DNA of 55,418 nucleotides from Paenibacillus profundus (GCF_021369635.1 NZ_JAJNBZ010000003.1:68653-124070); one strand, 5' to 3'; numbered from the stretch's first letter, positions 1-10,562 are shown. The notes: a model not told the origin generated them from the letters alone. Translations and numbers: made by a program.

Positions 1-133
1 TACTGAACGGCATATGCCTTATCCTCACTGTTCTCCTTCCTGACCGCAGGGGAGATTGGACATATGGACCATTGCACGGATGCCCTACAGCATTTATTAA
101 AAAAAAGGATCTGTTAAAGGTAAATGTTGATAT

Positions 134-162
134 TTAATGCTTGTCCGAAATCCTGTTATAAT
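134..162 (+). promoter_or_regulatory. Putative SigA-type promoter of the transposase relic
   Basis: TTAATG (134-139) and a perfect TATAAT (157-162) are separated by 17 bases, and a GGGGAGG ribosome site follows before the GTG at 198. The -35 match is only partial, so this is inferred. The first 130 bases of the window contain no gene I can support. Confidence 0.45.
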
Positions 163-197
163 CAGTATGAGAACAAGTATTCGGGGAGGTTATCAAG

Positions 198-1005
198 GTG
201 AGCAAAGCGTTTAGCAACTTGTTAAAGTATATCGACAAATTACCACATACCAAAAAAGAACAAGTATATCAATGGGTTAAACGCTATGTTGAACCTTCTT
301 CCTCTGCTGGTGGTCGTTTAATCAATGAAATGAGAGAAACTCGCTTCAAAGAAGGATTTGAGTGTCCTCATTGTTCGTCAGAACACGTTGTTCGGTTCGG
401 AAAATATAATGGTCGGCAACGGTATCGCTGTAAATGTTGTTGCAAAACTTTTACTGACACAACCAACACTGTTTTGTATCGCACACGAAAAGGTAACGAA
501 TGGATTACATTTGTAGAATGTATGTTCAAAGGATATTCTCTGCGAAAATCGGCTGAAATCGTAGGGGTTACTTGGGTTACGCTTTTTTATTGGAGACATA
601 AACTGCTAAACTCTCTGAAACAAATGGATTTTGAGCGTTTTGAAGGTATCGTTGAAATTGACGAGACCTATTTTCTATACTCCCAAAAGGCACAATGAGG
701 CATTACTGAACGCAAAACTCGAAAGCGTGGGGGAAAGTCTAAACATAGGGGAATAAGCCACGAACAAGTTTGTGTTCTCACAAAATGTCAATGGTCTCCA
801 TTCCCGTCTAAAACAGTGGATAGACCGCTTTAAAGGCGTGGACACAAAGTATCTTGATAATTACCTTGCTTGGTTTTTATTTGTCGATAGTCGTAGTAAC
901 GAAAGCACTAAATAACATATTAAGGAATTTCTATTAACTTCATTTGTATTTGAAATGACAGATACTTATGATAGTTTGCGTCTCTCTAAATTCTCCGTAA
1001 TTTGA
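198..1005 (+). pseudogene. Degenerate IS1595-family transposase
   Basis: The N-terminal part carries a zinc-ribbon (CPHC...CKCC, residues about 54-80) and a helix-turn-helix-like stretch, then the DDE-domain opening EIDETYF. This order is typical of IS1595-type (DDE_Tnp_IS1595) transposases. The frame is cut by a TGA at 696-698, but the same frame continues with GITERKTRKRGGKSK. The central part of the catalytic domain is then missing: at about 778-785 the reading jumps to the family's C-terminal block ([23 protein letters not shown]), reaches a second in-frame TAA at 913-915 and runs on to a TGA at 1003-1005. One nonsense mutation, an internal deletion and a C-terminal stop make the element dead. 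Terminal inverted repeats and target duplication could not be identified. Start GTG 198 is supported by GGGGAGG. Confidence 0.85.
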
Positions 1006-1065
1006 GGGATTTTGTTGAATATGATAAAATTAGATGAAAAATATTAGATGAAAGAAGAGGAAATA

Positions 1066-1554
1066 GTGAAGCGGTTTACCATTTATTTTATTTCATTGTT
1101 ATCGCTAATTATATTATTGAGTGGATGTAGTCTAAATGCTGATTCAAAAACAGATTTGTTTCAATATAAGAATTCATATGTGGGTGACAACAGTGCTGTT
1201 GGGAATATCGTAAAAGAATTGACACATAACAAAGAGTTGAATCAAATTTCACTTGAGACCAAGAAAGAACCATACGGAATTACTTTGGAATACAAAGATA
1301 TTGATGCGAAAAAAGTAGATAAAGAAATGAAAGAAACTGTTATAACAAACTCTACATTTCTTTTTGCTTTAATCAAAAATGTAGATTGGATTACATTCAA
1401 ATTTCCAGACCAAGAATTCACAGTAACAAAAGAGAAATTACAAGATTGGTACAACAATAAATTGGATGGGTTTGAAAATGAACAAGACTTAAAGAAACTG
1501 ATACAGGAACACCTGAAGTCTGAGGAATCAGTTAATCAGTTTTTTCACCAGTAA
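1066..1554 (+). CDS. DUF4825 domain lipoprotein
   Basis: The product is a small secreted lipoprotein. A lysine/arginine-led hydrophobic signal of about 18 residues ends in the lipobox LSGC (Cys21), so it should be lipidated and held on the outer face of the membrane. The mature part (SKTDLFQYKNSYVGDNSAVGNI) matches the beginning of the DUF4825 family, whose function is not known. GTG 1066 was chosen because it gives a compact signal peptide and follows AGAAGAGGAAA; an in-frame ATG at 1048 has no ribosome site. Base composition is visibly more AT-rich than the giant gene downstream, as for the transposase relic beside it, so the two may have arrived together (inference). Confidence 0.75.
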   Translation: MKRFTIYFISLLSLIILLSGCSLNADSKTDLFQYKNSYVGDNSAVGNIVKELTHNKELNQISLETKKEPYGITLEYKDIDAKKVDKEMKETVITNSTFLFALIKNVDWITFKFPDQEFTVTKEKLQDWYNNKLDGFENEQDLKKLIQEHLKSEESVNQFFHQ

Positions 1555-1592
1555 AAAATAAGAGTGCTCTGGATAAAAGCACTCTTATTTTT
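1554..1592. terminator. Bidirectional intrinsic terminator after the DUF4825 gene
   Basis: A perfect 15-bp stem, AAAAATAAGAGTGCT (1554-1568) and AGCACTCTTATTTTT (1578-1592), with a 9-base loop starts at the stop codon and has T-rich flanks on both strands. The following 160 bases up to the next terminator contain nothing I recognise. Confidence 0.85.
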
Positions 1593-1755
1593 AGACTTTA
1601 TCAATAACTAACTTTAACAGAGCCAAAAAAAAGGAAGGTTGTCATTCTGAATAAAAGGGAGAGTGAGGCAAGAGAGGGAACAGGCATACTTTCTTCGAGC
1701 AGGGTAAAGTGATGAAGTACACTTTATAGCTTCACAGAACTAAATCATTCTTTAA

Positions 1756-1786
1756 AAACAAAAAAGCCGTCCCGAAGGATGGCTAA
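1756..1786 (-). terminator. Terminator of the cyclic glucan synthase gene
   Basis: On the reverse strand AGCCATCC-TTCG-GGACGGCT (one G-T pair) is followed by TTTTTTG. It lies about 100 bases past the stop codon of the giant gene. Confidence 0.75.
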
Positions 1787-1886
1787 AAGAAACAAACAGG
1801 GCGGGAGGCCGCTTCTATCGCTTGGCGACTTAACGAATCCATGTCATTGCACGGAAACCTCCCCTGTTCATTTCGCAGTTACACAG

Positions 1887-4800
1887 CTACAACGTCAATT
1901 CGACCTCATGCACACCCCGTTCATCCCTCAGCGGAATGAACGGGCCTTCTTCCCCAAAATATTGCTCCAAATTGAGCTCATTCCCATCAATAGCCAGCTT
2001 GGTCAGACCCTCAGCAGGACGGGACGGACTGCACTTGCCAGCTGGATTGTTAACCTGAATCTGATATTCCGCGTCCCCATAGCGGTAACGGACGGAGAAC
2101 GCCGGCCAGTTTTTCGGAATGCATGGGCTAATAACCAGCTTGTCCCCGCGGCGGCGAATACCAAGGATCCATTCCAGCCCGGCTTGGTACATCCAACCCG
2201 CTGCGCCTGTGTACCAGGTCCATCCGGCATGCCCTTTATGGGGCTCTGCCGAATAAATATCGGCCGCCATGACGTAGGGCTCCCCGTAGTAGCGATTGAT
2301 CTCGGCCGGAGTCATCGTATGGGTAATCGGGTTCAGCATATGGAACAGCTCAAATGCCTTATCCCCGTCGCCAAGCATGGACCAAGCGACAATGCTCCAT
2401 ATGACCCCATGCGTATACTGCCCCCCGTTCTCCCGGATGCCAGGCGGATAGCCTTGTATGTATCCGGGGCTCGGTTCCGTCTTGTTAAACGGCGGTGTTA
2501 GGATATAGGCCATCTCCAGATTGCGGTCCACAAGCTCACGGTCGAACGAATTCATGGCCCACGCGGCCTTGTCTGCTTCCGCGAGTCCGGAAATAACCGA
2601 CCAGGACTGGGCGATGGAGTCGATCCGGCATTCCGCTTGGTGCACGGAACCAAGCCATTGCCCCGCATCGGTGAAGGCTCTGCGGTACCATTGTCCGTCC
2701 CAGCCGTGCTCATTGAGCGCAATTTTTAGCTTGCCGACGACTTCAAGGTACCGTGCCGCTCGCTCCGTGTCTCCACGCCGCTCGCATACTCCGGCGAAAC
2801 GGGTCAGCACATCTCCCATGAACCAGCCGAGCCAGACGCTCTCGCCGCGGCCTTCCGCTCCGATGAGGCTCATGCCGTCATTCCAGTCGCCGATGCCCAT
2901 GAGAGGCAGGCCATGTTCGCCGAACCGCTCCAGACTGTGGTCAAGCACGCGCAAGCAGTGCTCATAGACCGTTCCTGTTTCGCCGGATAGGACCGTCTCC
3001 TCGTATCGTTCATGCTCCCCTTCGCGCAGAAGCTCACTCTGCAAATAAGGAGCGATTTCCTCCAACAGACTGTCATCTCCCGTATGCTCCAAATACCGGC
3101 TCGCGGCATAAGGCAGCCAGAGCAGATCATCGGAGAAACGGGTGCGGATACCCCGATGCGTTTCTTCGTGCCACCAGTGTTGGACATCCCCTTCCTTGTA
3201 CTGGTGGGAAGCATGAATGATAATCTGGGCTCGGGTCAAATCAGGACGGCAGTGCAGCATGGAAAGGGAGTCCTGCAGTTGATCCCGGAAGCCATATGCG
3301 CCCCCGGCCTGATAGAAGGCCGATCGAGCCCACATTCTGCAGGACAGCGATTGATATAGGAGCCAATTGTTGAGCAGCATATCCATCTCTTTGCTCGGCG
3401 TGGACACTGCCACTGTTCCCAACACCCCGCTCCAAAATTGCCGTATCTCTTCATAGGCTTGCTCGCAAGCAGCGGGTTCGCGGTATTTACGCAGCCACTT
3501 TTCGGCCGCCTGTACGGAATCGTCGCAGCCTAACAACATATAAATCGTCCGCTCCCCGCCAGGTTCGACGGCAAAACGGGTCTGCACGGCACCGCAGCTA
3601 TCGCTCACCGGACCGGCCGCACCCGACAATCGGTCCCGATCGAGCGCTGCTGGTTGCTCCGCCGTCCGGTTCCGTCCGATGAATTCCTGCCTGTCCACCG
3701 TCCAGGACGTCTCCCGTATGGAGGCATCGGCTGCCGCAGACGGTTCATCCTGTGCGGATGCTGCGGGATACACCGCAAGGAAGGCCGTCGCATCGCGGAA
3801 TGTATCCTGGTACGTATTGCGTGCAATCAAGGCCTGCACCGATCCGTTCCACTCGCTCACGATATGCGAGGCGTTGTTATGACGATTCACGCCTAGCACC
3901 CACTCTGCATAGTACGTGACGGACAGCTCCCGCTGTTCGTCTGACGGGTTGCGCAAGTGCAGCTTCATAATTTTGATCGGATCGTCTACAGGCACGAATA
4001 CAGTCAGCTCCTGATGGAGGCCGCCGCTGTCATGAGCATAGCGTGAATACCCCATGCCGTGAGCGACACCGAATGGAACTCCCCCTTCCATCCCAACATC
4101 TCTGTTGGGAGAGCCGACGAGCCAATATTCGCCGCTCTGCTCATCTTTGAGATAGCACGCCTCGCCCCGAGGATCCAGCGCAGGATCGTTAGACCAGGGG
4201 GTCAGCTTGCATTCCCGGCTGTTGCGCCACCATGTATAGCCCGTGTTCAGCTCGGATACAAGGCATCCGAAACGTGGATTGGCCATGACGTTAATCCACG
4301 GTGCTGGCAGGAAGCGGTCATCCTTGAGCACCATTCGATATTCGCTGCCATCTGGAGAGAAGCCGCCCCATCCGTTGAAGAAGAGGAGCGACTTGGAATC
4401 TAGACGCTCGATGCCCTTAGTCACCATGGATGAAGGGGAATCAGCTTGCGTGTTCACTGCTTTAAGGCGCTGCTGCTTCGTTTTCCCCGGATTCGCGTTC
4501 AATTGGCTTACTGGCTTGTGATTCGCCTCTGCCTGTATTTCATCCTCTCGTACTAATGTCCTGTCCCGCCATCCATCTGCTATGTTTTTGCTTGTGTTTA
4601 TACCAGTCAAGCTTTCATTCTCCTGAAGAGCATCCGACTCATGCGTATCCGACTGGTGTGCTTCCGGCTCATGTGCTTCCGGAGCGTGTTCTTCCAGATC
4701 GCTCGCCTCCGCCACCTTCAGCTGTGCCTTCAGGCTCGGCCCATCCGCTCGCAGAACGACGCGGGCCGTAGCGAACAGCAGAGCGCGATCCTCATCCGGC

Positions 4801-7800
4801 AATCCAGCCGACGCTACGAGATATGCGCTTCCGTGATCGGTGCGGTAACGGTTCAAGCTGTGCTCGATGCTGCGCTGCAGGCTCTCCTGCACATTTTGCT
4901 GGTATCCTTCGAGCGCTTCGTTCAGCACGACCACATCAAGAAACAGCCCTTTGCGGAGCAAATATTCGTGGCCTGACAACAGCTTATGGATAAACGGCAA
5001 ATGAATCGCATCAGCGATCGTGACAAGCACGATGGGCCGATCCCCTGATACGCCATATGCCCACAAGCCGGATTGGGCCTTCGTGTTGGCCGCGATGCTC
5101 GTCTCCTGCTCTATATTCAATGGCGCGGAATATAACGCACGACTCGCAAGCACATGATACACGGCTGCATCGGCTGGGCTCATCTGCATATTATGCAGTT
5201 CAATTTGGGCATGGGTCCAGGCATGCTCAAATACCCGCTCCGCCTCTGCCTTCCGCGATAAAGTCCGCGCAAGCGCAATCGCCTCCTCACGCGACTCGGC
5301 CACCCCGGTGACGGCGTACAGCTCAATGCGTTCACCAGCTTGCAGCGTAATTCTTCTCCGCATGATGAACGCCGGATCAGCCACCGATCCGACCGCCCCG
5401 CCTAAGCGGGAACGCAATCCCTTCGGTGCGGCAAGCGTATGTCCCCTGCCGATGAAGCGAGCCCGGTCCGTCTCCACTTCCGGCGTGTCGGACGCCTCTC
5501 CATCCGTAAAGATGTGGAACGCCCACAACGCCTGCTCGCCTTCGCTCCGCGGCCGCTTGCGCGCAAGCAAGCAACGGGCTTCCGCATCATACTCCGTCTC
5601 GATGAACAGCTTCGTGAACGCGGGATGGGCCGCATCTGCATCTGGTCGCGCCAGCGCCAATTCAAGGAAGGTGGTCACTTCAAAGGTGCGGGTGTCTGCG
5701 CCAGCATGGTACAGCGTCAGCTTGCGCATCTCCGCATCGGCATCGGGAGATACCGCGATTTCCAATGTGGTCTTCATCTCCCCGTCCGTCCGCTTGAATA
5801 GCGCCTTCTCCAACGAGAAATGCGCATCAGCAGTAGATGATGGCACGCGGCAAGGCTGAAAAGTCGGCGACCAGCACTCGTCCCGCTGCACGTCCCGAAT
5901 GTACATATAGCTGCCCCAATCATCCTTCACCGGGTCTTCCCGCCATCTGGATACGGCCAGCCCTTGAGACCGCAGCTGTCCGCTGCCGCTGTTCGTGACC
6001 ACGGTCGTGAACGAACCGTTGGACAGTATCACTGCTTCCGGCACTGGCGTAGCGGCAGACGGATAGAAGCGGACCGGTGAGGCCTGTGGCTTCTCCGACT
6101 GCGCAATGCGCTGGCGGGGCACAGCCTCGAGGCGCACCTGCGCTGGCTTGGCCGGAATCCGCTCCTGCAGCAGCAATTCGGCCGCCTGAATGCGTTTATC
6201 CCGATGGAAACGCTCGATCATATTATGGTCATGCAGCATATTTGCGATGGTCAGCAGGCTCATTCCCTGATGATGGGCCATGAAGCTGCGAATGATCTCG
6301 GCCTTGCTGCCGTCCGGCATTCGTTCCGGCGTGCAGTCGATCGCCTCGTAGAAACCGTATTTTCCCCGGGCCCCCATCTTCTCCATCCAGCGCAAATTGT
6401 CCATGCCTTGAGCAACCGCATATGGAAGCGCCATGACTGCCGCATACGGCGCCAGCACCAAATCCTGCTCCAGCCCCCGCTTGAAGCCGAGGCCGGGAAC
6501 ACCGAATGCCCGGTACTGATAGTTCTTCTGGTAGTCGAAGGCATAATATCCCGATTCCGAAATGCCGAACGGAACACCGCGTTCCATCGCATACGCCATC
6601 TGCTGACGAACTGCGCCCCGATACGTGCTGTCCCATATTGTTTTTGGATAGGTGCGCATCAAGAGCCACGGCATTAAATATTCGAACATCGTTCCCGACC
6701 AGGAGACGAGCGTCGTGTGTCCGCCTTGACTGCGAGCGGCCCGCCCGAGCGCCATCCAGTGGGACACAGAGATTTGCCCCAACGCGATCGCGACAAAGCT
6801 TGTCTGTCGCGCTTCCGACGCGAGGAGGTCATACAACACCGCGTCACGCTCTCCGCTGGCGGCATGATAGCCTAGCACGAACAGCTTTGCCTTATGATCG
6901 TAAAGCGGTCGGAAATCGGTCCCAGTAATGAGCGCCTCCAAGCGTTCTAACAGCTCCCGGCCGCGTTCCAGTATTTGATCCGGCCCGTCGGATGCCCCCT
7001 GCTTGAGCTTTTCCAGTTCCGCCGCAAATTCAAAATGAAGATCATCCCTGCCATATGGATCGATTCGCTTGCGCTCAGAATGTGATTTCCCCGAAAATTC
7101 CTTCAGCAGCCATTCCGCCACCCCTTGCTTGACAGTGATGAGGCTGGCCACAAAGTTGCCGGAATCGACCGTGGACACATACACAGGAATGAGCGGCTTG
7201 AGAGTAAGCGTGTCGTACCAGTTGAACAAGTGCCCGTTCCACTTCTCCATCTGCTCTACGGTATGGATGGTTCGTTCCAGACGCTCCAGAAGCTCGGCCG
7301 AGTTAATAAATCCGAAGTCCCGCGCGGTCAATGACGCAGTCAGCAGGAATCCGATATTGGTCGGAGAAGTACGGTGCGCGACCCCATTGAGCGGATCGAG
7401 CTGCACATTATCCGGAGGGAGCCAATGGTCTTCGGCCACCGTATAATCCTCATAGAACGCCCAGATTTGCCGAGCCAGCTCCCGCAGATCACGTTCGTCG
7501 TGCACGGACAAGGGTTCGCGCTCCTCCGGTTCCGCTTGGTCCAGCCAGCGGATGACTACCGGGGCCATTGCCCAGAGCAGGCATAGAGCCAAGCCAATAC
7601 CCGCTATGTATGGATCCGGCTGCAGTATGGAAGCAGCAGCTACGAGCAGCACAAGCACATAACCCGCCGTCATCCCCAGGAGGGGCGGATGTACATTCTC
7701 CCGATTGCTGCGCTCGATGTGCGAAGAACTCGTCCACTCCAGCAAGCGGCGATTGCTGATTGATAACCGGTACAAGGTTCTGGCGATGGCATCAGCCATC

Positions 7801-10469
7801 AGCACCGCTTGGAAAGGCAAGGCAAGCAAGACGAGCCCCGCATGAGCCGCCGCCATCCCTATTCCCCTTGGATGCCATCCCGTTCTAGGCAGATTCACCA
7901 ATTGACGCACGATGGGAATGAGCATCGTCGCAAGCACAACGGCCAGCCACCTCCAAGGCGTGCCAGGAAGGACGGTGAAACCGAGCAGCAGCGCGAATAA
8001 GGCGATCGGCAGCAGGCTGCGCCGCAGGTTATCGATAATTTGCCAGCGCGTAATGAAGGACAAGTCAACGGGCAGTAGTTCGCCGCGGCGGCTCTCCATC
8101 TGGGGAAAAAGCCAGCCGAGCAGCTGCCAATCTCCACGTACCCAACGGTGAAGCCGCTTCTGATAAGCGATGAACTTGACGGGATGATCATCGATAAGCT
8201 CAACATCCGTCAGCAAGCCTGCCCGTAAAAATCCTCCTTCGAGCAGATCATGGCTCAGCACCCGGTTTTCGGGAATGCGTTCACACAATGTTTCCGCAAA
8301 TGCATCCACGTCAAAAATGCCCTTCCCGGTAAAAATCCCTTCGCCTAAAGCATCCTGATACGGATCCGAGGCAGCGAACGAATACGGATCCACGCCTGGT
8401 GCGGACCATAAACCGGCAAGCCTCGATTGCAAAGCCGATTCCAGATGGATTCCGATCCGAGGTTGAAGCACCCCATATCCTTCAACGACCCGGGAGCGTT
8501 GCTCATTCAGACGGGGTCTGTTATAAGGCAGATGCAGGGCTCCAATCATGCGATGGGCGCTTTCCAACGGAAGCTGAGTATCCGCATCCAGCGTGATAAT
8601 GTAGCGGATGCGCGGCAGCACCGCGGTATTTCCGTATGTATAGTCGTAGCTTGTCTCGTTGCTGCCCTTCAGCAGCTCGACGAATTCCACAAGCTTGCCG
8701 CGCTTCCGTTCCCAGCCCATGTACACTTCTTCGCCAGGATTCCACCGTCTGCTGCGCTGATAGAGATGAAACGTCGTTTCATTCGAGCTTGAATATCGCT
8801 TACAGAGCATTTCCATCTTCCCTTTGGCATAAGCGGCCAATCTGTCATCCTCGGGAAGCCTTTCCAGACGGGAGTCCGTAAAATCCCCCAGGATCGCATA
8901 ATGGATATGGGGACTCCGATTCGCTAAGTAATGGATTTCAAGGCGGTCCACCATCTCGTCCACTTCTTCATGGGAAGACCAAATGACTGGTATAACGACC
9001 ATCGTCGCGGCTTCAGCCGGCACTCCGGCAGAGAAATCGTAGCGCAGCAGCGTATTCGGACGAATGGCGCATTCGATAATAAAGTGAAGACCTGTCACCG
9101 CCCATTCGCTGGCCGGGAGCGCCAAGGCCAACACAACGATAAGCCAGCCCCATGGAGTGATTCCCTGCCCCCCGCCAATGATGAACGCCAAGGCAATCCA
9201 GAATGCCGCAAACAGACAAGCGAGCAGCGTCATATAGGATGTCTTGCCACGGCCCAAGAGCCGGTTACCAGGCAGCGGCCGGGGCTTGCTGCATTTCTTC
9301 AAGGAGCGTTGGAGCTCGCTTACTCCTCGGGGCTCGAATAGGTAATAGGCCAAGAACGAACGCCGTGGCATAAGATCGGCAGTCGATACAGTCGATGCGC
9401 TCGACGTTTCCGTTGGACTCGCCTGTTCTGCCGATATTGATTCCACCGCCATTCCCACTGGCATGGCAGGAGCTTGCTCCGCAAGCACAAGCGCTTCCCG
9501 TGCAATCAGATTCTCCTGTACCCCGAGCCGCCGGGCCAATACTTCCACCCGGTGACGGATCGTTCCTCGGCTGCCCGCATCCAGCTTCGGATACGTATCT
9601 GTCCGGTCTTGACGAAGGGTTTGCTCCACCAAGCTGATGTGAACGAATGCGTCCTCCCACGACCAGCGCTCGTTCTTCCGCAGGCCGCTGATGAGATGAC
9701 CTGCCTTCCGTTGATAAGATGCCTGCAGCTGCTGCTCATACGTAACAATTTGGTCCAGATCCCGACCCCCGTTTTCGAACTGGCAGATCAACCATTCCCG
9801 TACGGAAGCGGTATGGTCGGCCCACTCACGCAGATGGGATATTAAATGGACTGCCCATGCCCCGGATAGAGGGAAGGACTGCCCCTCCTCCTCCAGCTTG
9901 GCGCCGAGCGATTCGGTATTCCACGCGCCGGGTTCGAACTGTCCGAGCAGCCGTTCGACGTCCATGCAGATTGCTCTTCTATCTTGCACCTGAAGCATGA
10001 CATCCGTGAGCTGATGAATGAGCGCAAGGCGCAGGAAAAGAGGGATTGACCACGCTTCCGCAACGGTCAGAACCGACACTTCCTGATAGGCATTCACAAA
10101 CTCAACGAGAGACGTTTCATCCAGCACGCCATCAACGAGCGCGATATATTCACCGCAAATCGATTGAATGCGATATTTGCGCTCCTTGCGCAAATAAGGC
10201 AAATTGTCTAGCAGCGCCCCGGTGAAGTGCTGCTGCACACCTTTTACTTGATCTCCGATAAATTCAATATTATCAAGCAGCCAATCCTCTGCAGGCTGGG
10301 TGCAGCTTGCTGGATGAAGCTGCAGATGGTTAGCAAACGCTCGCAGCGATTCCAAATCTGCTTCTATTAGCTTCAACAGACTTGTGCGAGAGCGGTCGCT
10401 TCGTTTTGGTGCATGCTGTAACGCCAGCTCGCGTGCTTTGTGGCGAAGTTCATCACGATTATCAACCAT
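1887..10469 (-). CDS. Cyclic beta-1,2-glucan synthase-like protein (GT84 + glycoamylase-like + GH94)
   Basis: This giant protein of 2,860 residues has the size and domain order of NdvB/ChvB/Cgs cyclic beta-1,2-glucan synthases (about 2,830-2,870 residues). An N-terminal region is followed by membrane segments (about 405-475). A GT84-type glycosyltransferase follows, with LDADTQLP (about 626) and the QKRLHRW motif (about 780). Further membrane segments lie at about 835-900 and 955-1000. A glycoamylase-like domain comes next (FEYLMPWLLMRT, QKNYQYRAFG, AHHQGMSLL, about 1250-1530). Two GH94-like regions close it, the last containing FRDQLQDSL and IGDWNDGM, the latter carrying the expected acid residue. 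In the family the GT84 domain polymerises UDP-glucose and GH94 trims chain length by phosphorolysis before cyclisation. A Glu/His/Asp/Ser-rich linker (about 1915-2010) separates the GH94-like parts. ATG 10469 is preceded by CGGAGG. It appears monocistronic. Substrate specificity is inferred, not shown. Confidence 0.88.
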   Translation of the reverse strand: MVDNRDELRHKARELALQHAPKRSDRSRTSLLKLIEADLESLRAFANHLQLHPASCTQPAEDWLLDNIEFIGDQVKGVQQHFTGALLDNLPYLRKERKYRIQSICGEYIALVDGVLDETSLVEFVNAYQEVSVLTVAEAWSIPLFLRLALIHQLTDVMLQVQDRRAICMDVERLLGQFEPGAWNTESLGAKLEEEGQSFPLSGAWAVHLISHLREWADHTASVREWLICQFENGGRDLDQIVTYEQQLQASYQRKAGHLISGLRKNERWSWEDAFVHISLVEQTLRQDRTDTYPKLDAGSRGTIRHRVEVLARRLGVQENLIAREALVLAEQAPAMPVGMAVESISAEQASPTETSSASTVSTADLMPRRSFLAYYLFEPRGVSELQRSLKKCSKPRPLPGNRLLGRGKTSYMTLLACLFAAFWIALAFIIGGGQGITPWGWLIVVLALALPASEWAVTGLHFIIECAIRPNTLLRYDFSAGVPAEAATMVVIPVIWSSHEEVDEMVDRLEIHYLANRSPHIHYAILGDFTDSRLERLPEDDRLAAYAKGKMEMLCKRYSSSNETTFHLYQRSRRWNPGEEVYMGWERKRGKLVEFVELLKGSNETSYDYTYGNTAVLPRIRYIITLDADTQLPLESAHRMIGALHLPYNRPRLNEQRSRVVEGYGVLQPRIGIHLESALQSRLAGLWSAPGVDPYSFAASDPYQDALGEGIFTGKGIFDVDAFAETLCERIPENRVLSHDLLEGGFLRAGLLTDVELIDDHPVKFIAYQKRLHRWVRGDWQLLGWLFPQMESRRGELLPVDLSFITRWQIIDNLRRSLLPIALFALLLGFTVLPGTPWRWLAVVLATMLIPIVRQLVNLPRTGWHPRGIGMAAAHAGLVLLALPFQAVLMADAIARTLYRLSISNRRLLEWTSSSHIERSNRENVHPPLLGMTAGYVLVLLVAAASILQPDPYIAGIGLALCLLWAMAPVVIRWLDQAEPEEREPLSVHDERDLRELARQIWAFYEDYTVAEDHWLPPDNVQLDPLNGVAHRTSPTNIGFLLTASLTARDFGFINSAELLERLERTIHTVEQMEKWNGHLFNWYDTLTLKPLIPVYVSTVDSGNFVASLITVKQGVAEWLLKEFSGKSHSERKRIDPYGRDDLHFEFAAELEKLKQGASDGPDQILERGRELLERLEALITGTDFRPLYDHKAKLFVLGYHAASGERDAVLYDLLASEARQTSFVAIALGQISVSHWMALGRAARSQGGHTTLVSWSGTMFEYLMPWLLMRTYPKTIWDSTYRGAVRQQMAYAMERGVPFGISESGYYAFDYQKNYQYRAFGVPGLGFKRGLEQDLVLAPYAAVMALPYAVAQGMDNLRWMEKMGARGKYGFYEAIDCTPERMPDGSKAEIIRSFMAHHQGMSLLTIANMLHDHNMIERFHRDKRIQAAELLLQERIPAKPAQVRLEAVPRQRIAQSEKPQASPVRFYPSAATPVPEAVILSNGSFTTVVTNSGSGQLRSQGLAVSRWREDPVKDDWGSYMYIRDVQRDECWSPTFQPCRVPSSTADAHFSLEKALFKRTDGEMKTTLEIAVSPDADAEMRKLTLYHAGADTRTFEVTTFLELALARPDADAAHPAFTKLFIETEYDAEARCLLARKRPRSEGEQALWAFHIFTDGEASDTPEVETDRARFIGRGHTLAAPKGLRSRLGGAVGSVADPAFIMRRRITLQAGERIELYAVTGVAESREEAIALARTLSRKAEAERVFEHAWTHAQIELHNMQMSPADAAVYHVLASRALYSAPLNIEQETSIAANTKAQSGLWAYGVSGDRPIVLVTIADAIHLPFIHKLLSGHEYLLRKGLFLDVVVLNEALEGYQQNVQESLQRSIEHSLNRYRTDHGSAYLVASAGLPDEDRALLFATARVVLRADGPSLKAQLKVAEASDLEEHAPEAHEPEAHQSDTHESDALQENESLTGINTSKNIADGWRDRTLVREDEIQAEANHKPVSQLNANPGKTKQQRLKAVNTQADSPSSMVTKGIERLDSKSLLFFNGWGGFSPDGSEYRMVLKDDRFLPAPWINVMANPRFGCLVSELNTGYTWWRNSRECKLTPWSNDPALDPRGEACYLKDEQSGEYWLVGSPNRDVGMEGGVPFGVAHGMGYSRYAHDSGGLHQELTVFVPVDDPIKIMKLHLRNPSDEQRELSVTYYAEWVLGVNRHNNASHIVSEWNGSVQALIARNTYQDTFRDATAFLAVYPAASAQDEPSAAADASIRETSWTVDRQEFIGRNRTAEQPAALDRDRLSGAAGPVSDSCGAVQTRFAVEPGGERTIYMLLGCDDSVQAAEKWLRKYREPAACEQAYEEIRQFWSGVLGTVAVSTPSKEMDMLLNNWLLYQSLSCRMWARSAFYQAGGAYGFRDQLQDSLSMLHCRPDLTRAQIIIHASHQYKEGDVQHWWHEETHRGIRTRFSDDLLWLPYAASRYLEHTGDDSLLEEIAPYLQSELLREGEHERYEETVLSGETGTVYEHCLRVLDHSLERFGEHGLPLMGIGDWNDGMSLIGAEGRGESVWLGWFMGDVLTRFAGVCERRGDTERAARYLEVVGKLKIALNEHGWDGQWYRRAFTDAGQWLGSVHQAECRIDSIAQSWSVISGLAEADKAAWAMNSFDRELVDRNLEMAYILTPPFNKTEPSPGYIQGYPPGIRENGGQYTHGVIWSIVAWSMLGDGDKAFELFHMLNPITHTMTPAEINRYYGEPYVMAADIYSAEPHKGHAGWTWYTGAAGWMYQAGLEWILGIRRRGDKLVISPCIPKNWPAFSVRYRYGDAEYQIQVNNPAGKCSPSRPAEGLTKLAIDGNELNLEQYFGEEGPFIPLRDERGVHEVELTL

Positions 10470-10562
10470 TAGGGCCTCCGAAAATCAATTTAATTAAGAT
10501 TCCACGTTTTCATATGATTTCCGAAAGGCAATGATTTTATGGGATTGTATGAAAATAGATAT

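Noticed and set aside
1779..10063. Many open frames of 60-240 codons on both strands within the giant glucan synthase gene
   Set aside because: They are GC-rich shadow frames without ribosome sites or recognisable domains; the 2,860-codon gene explains the region completely.
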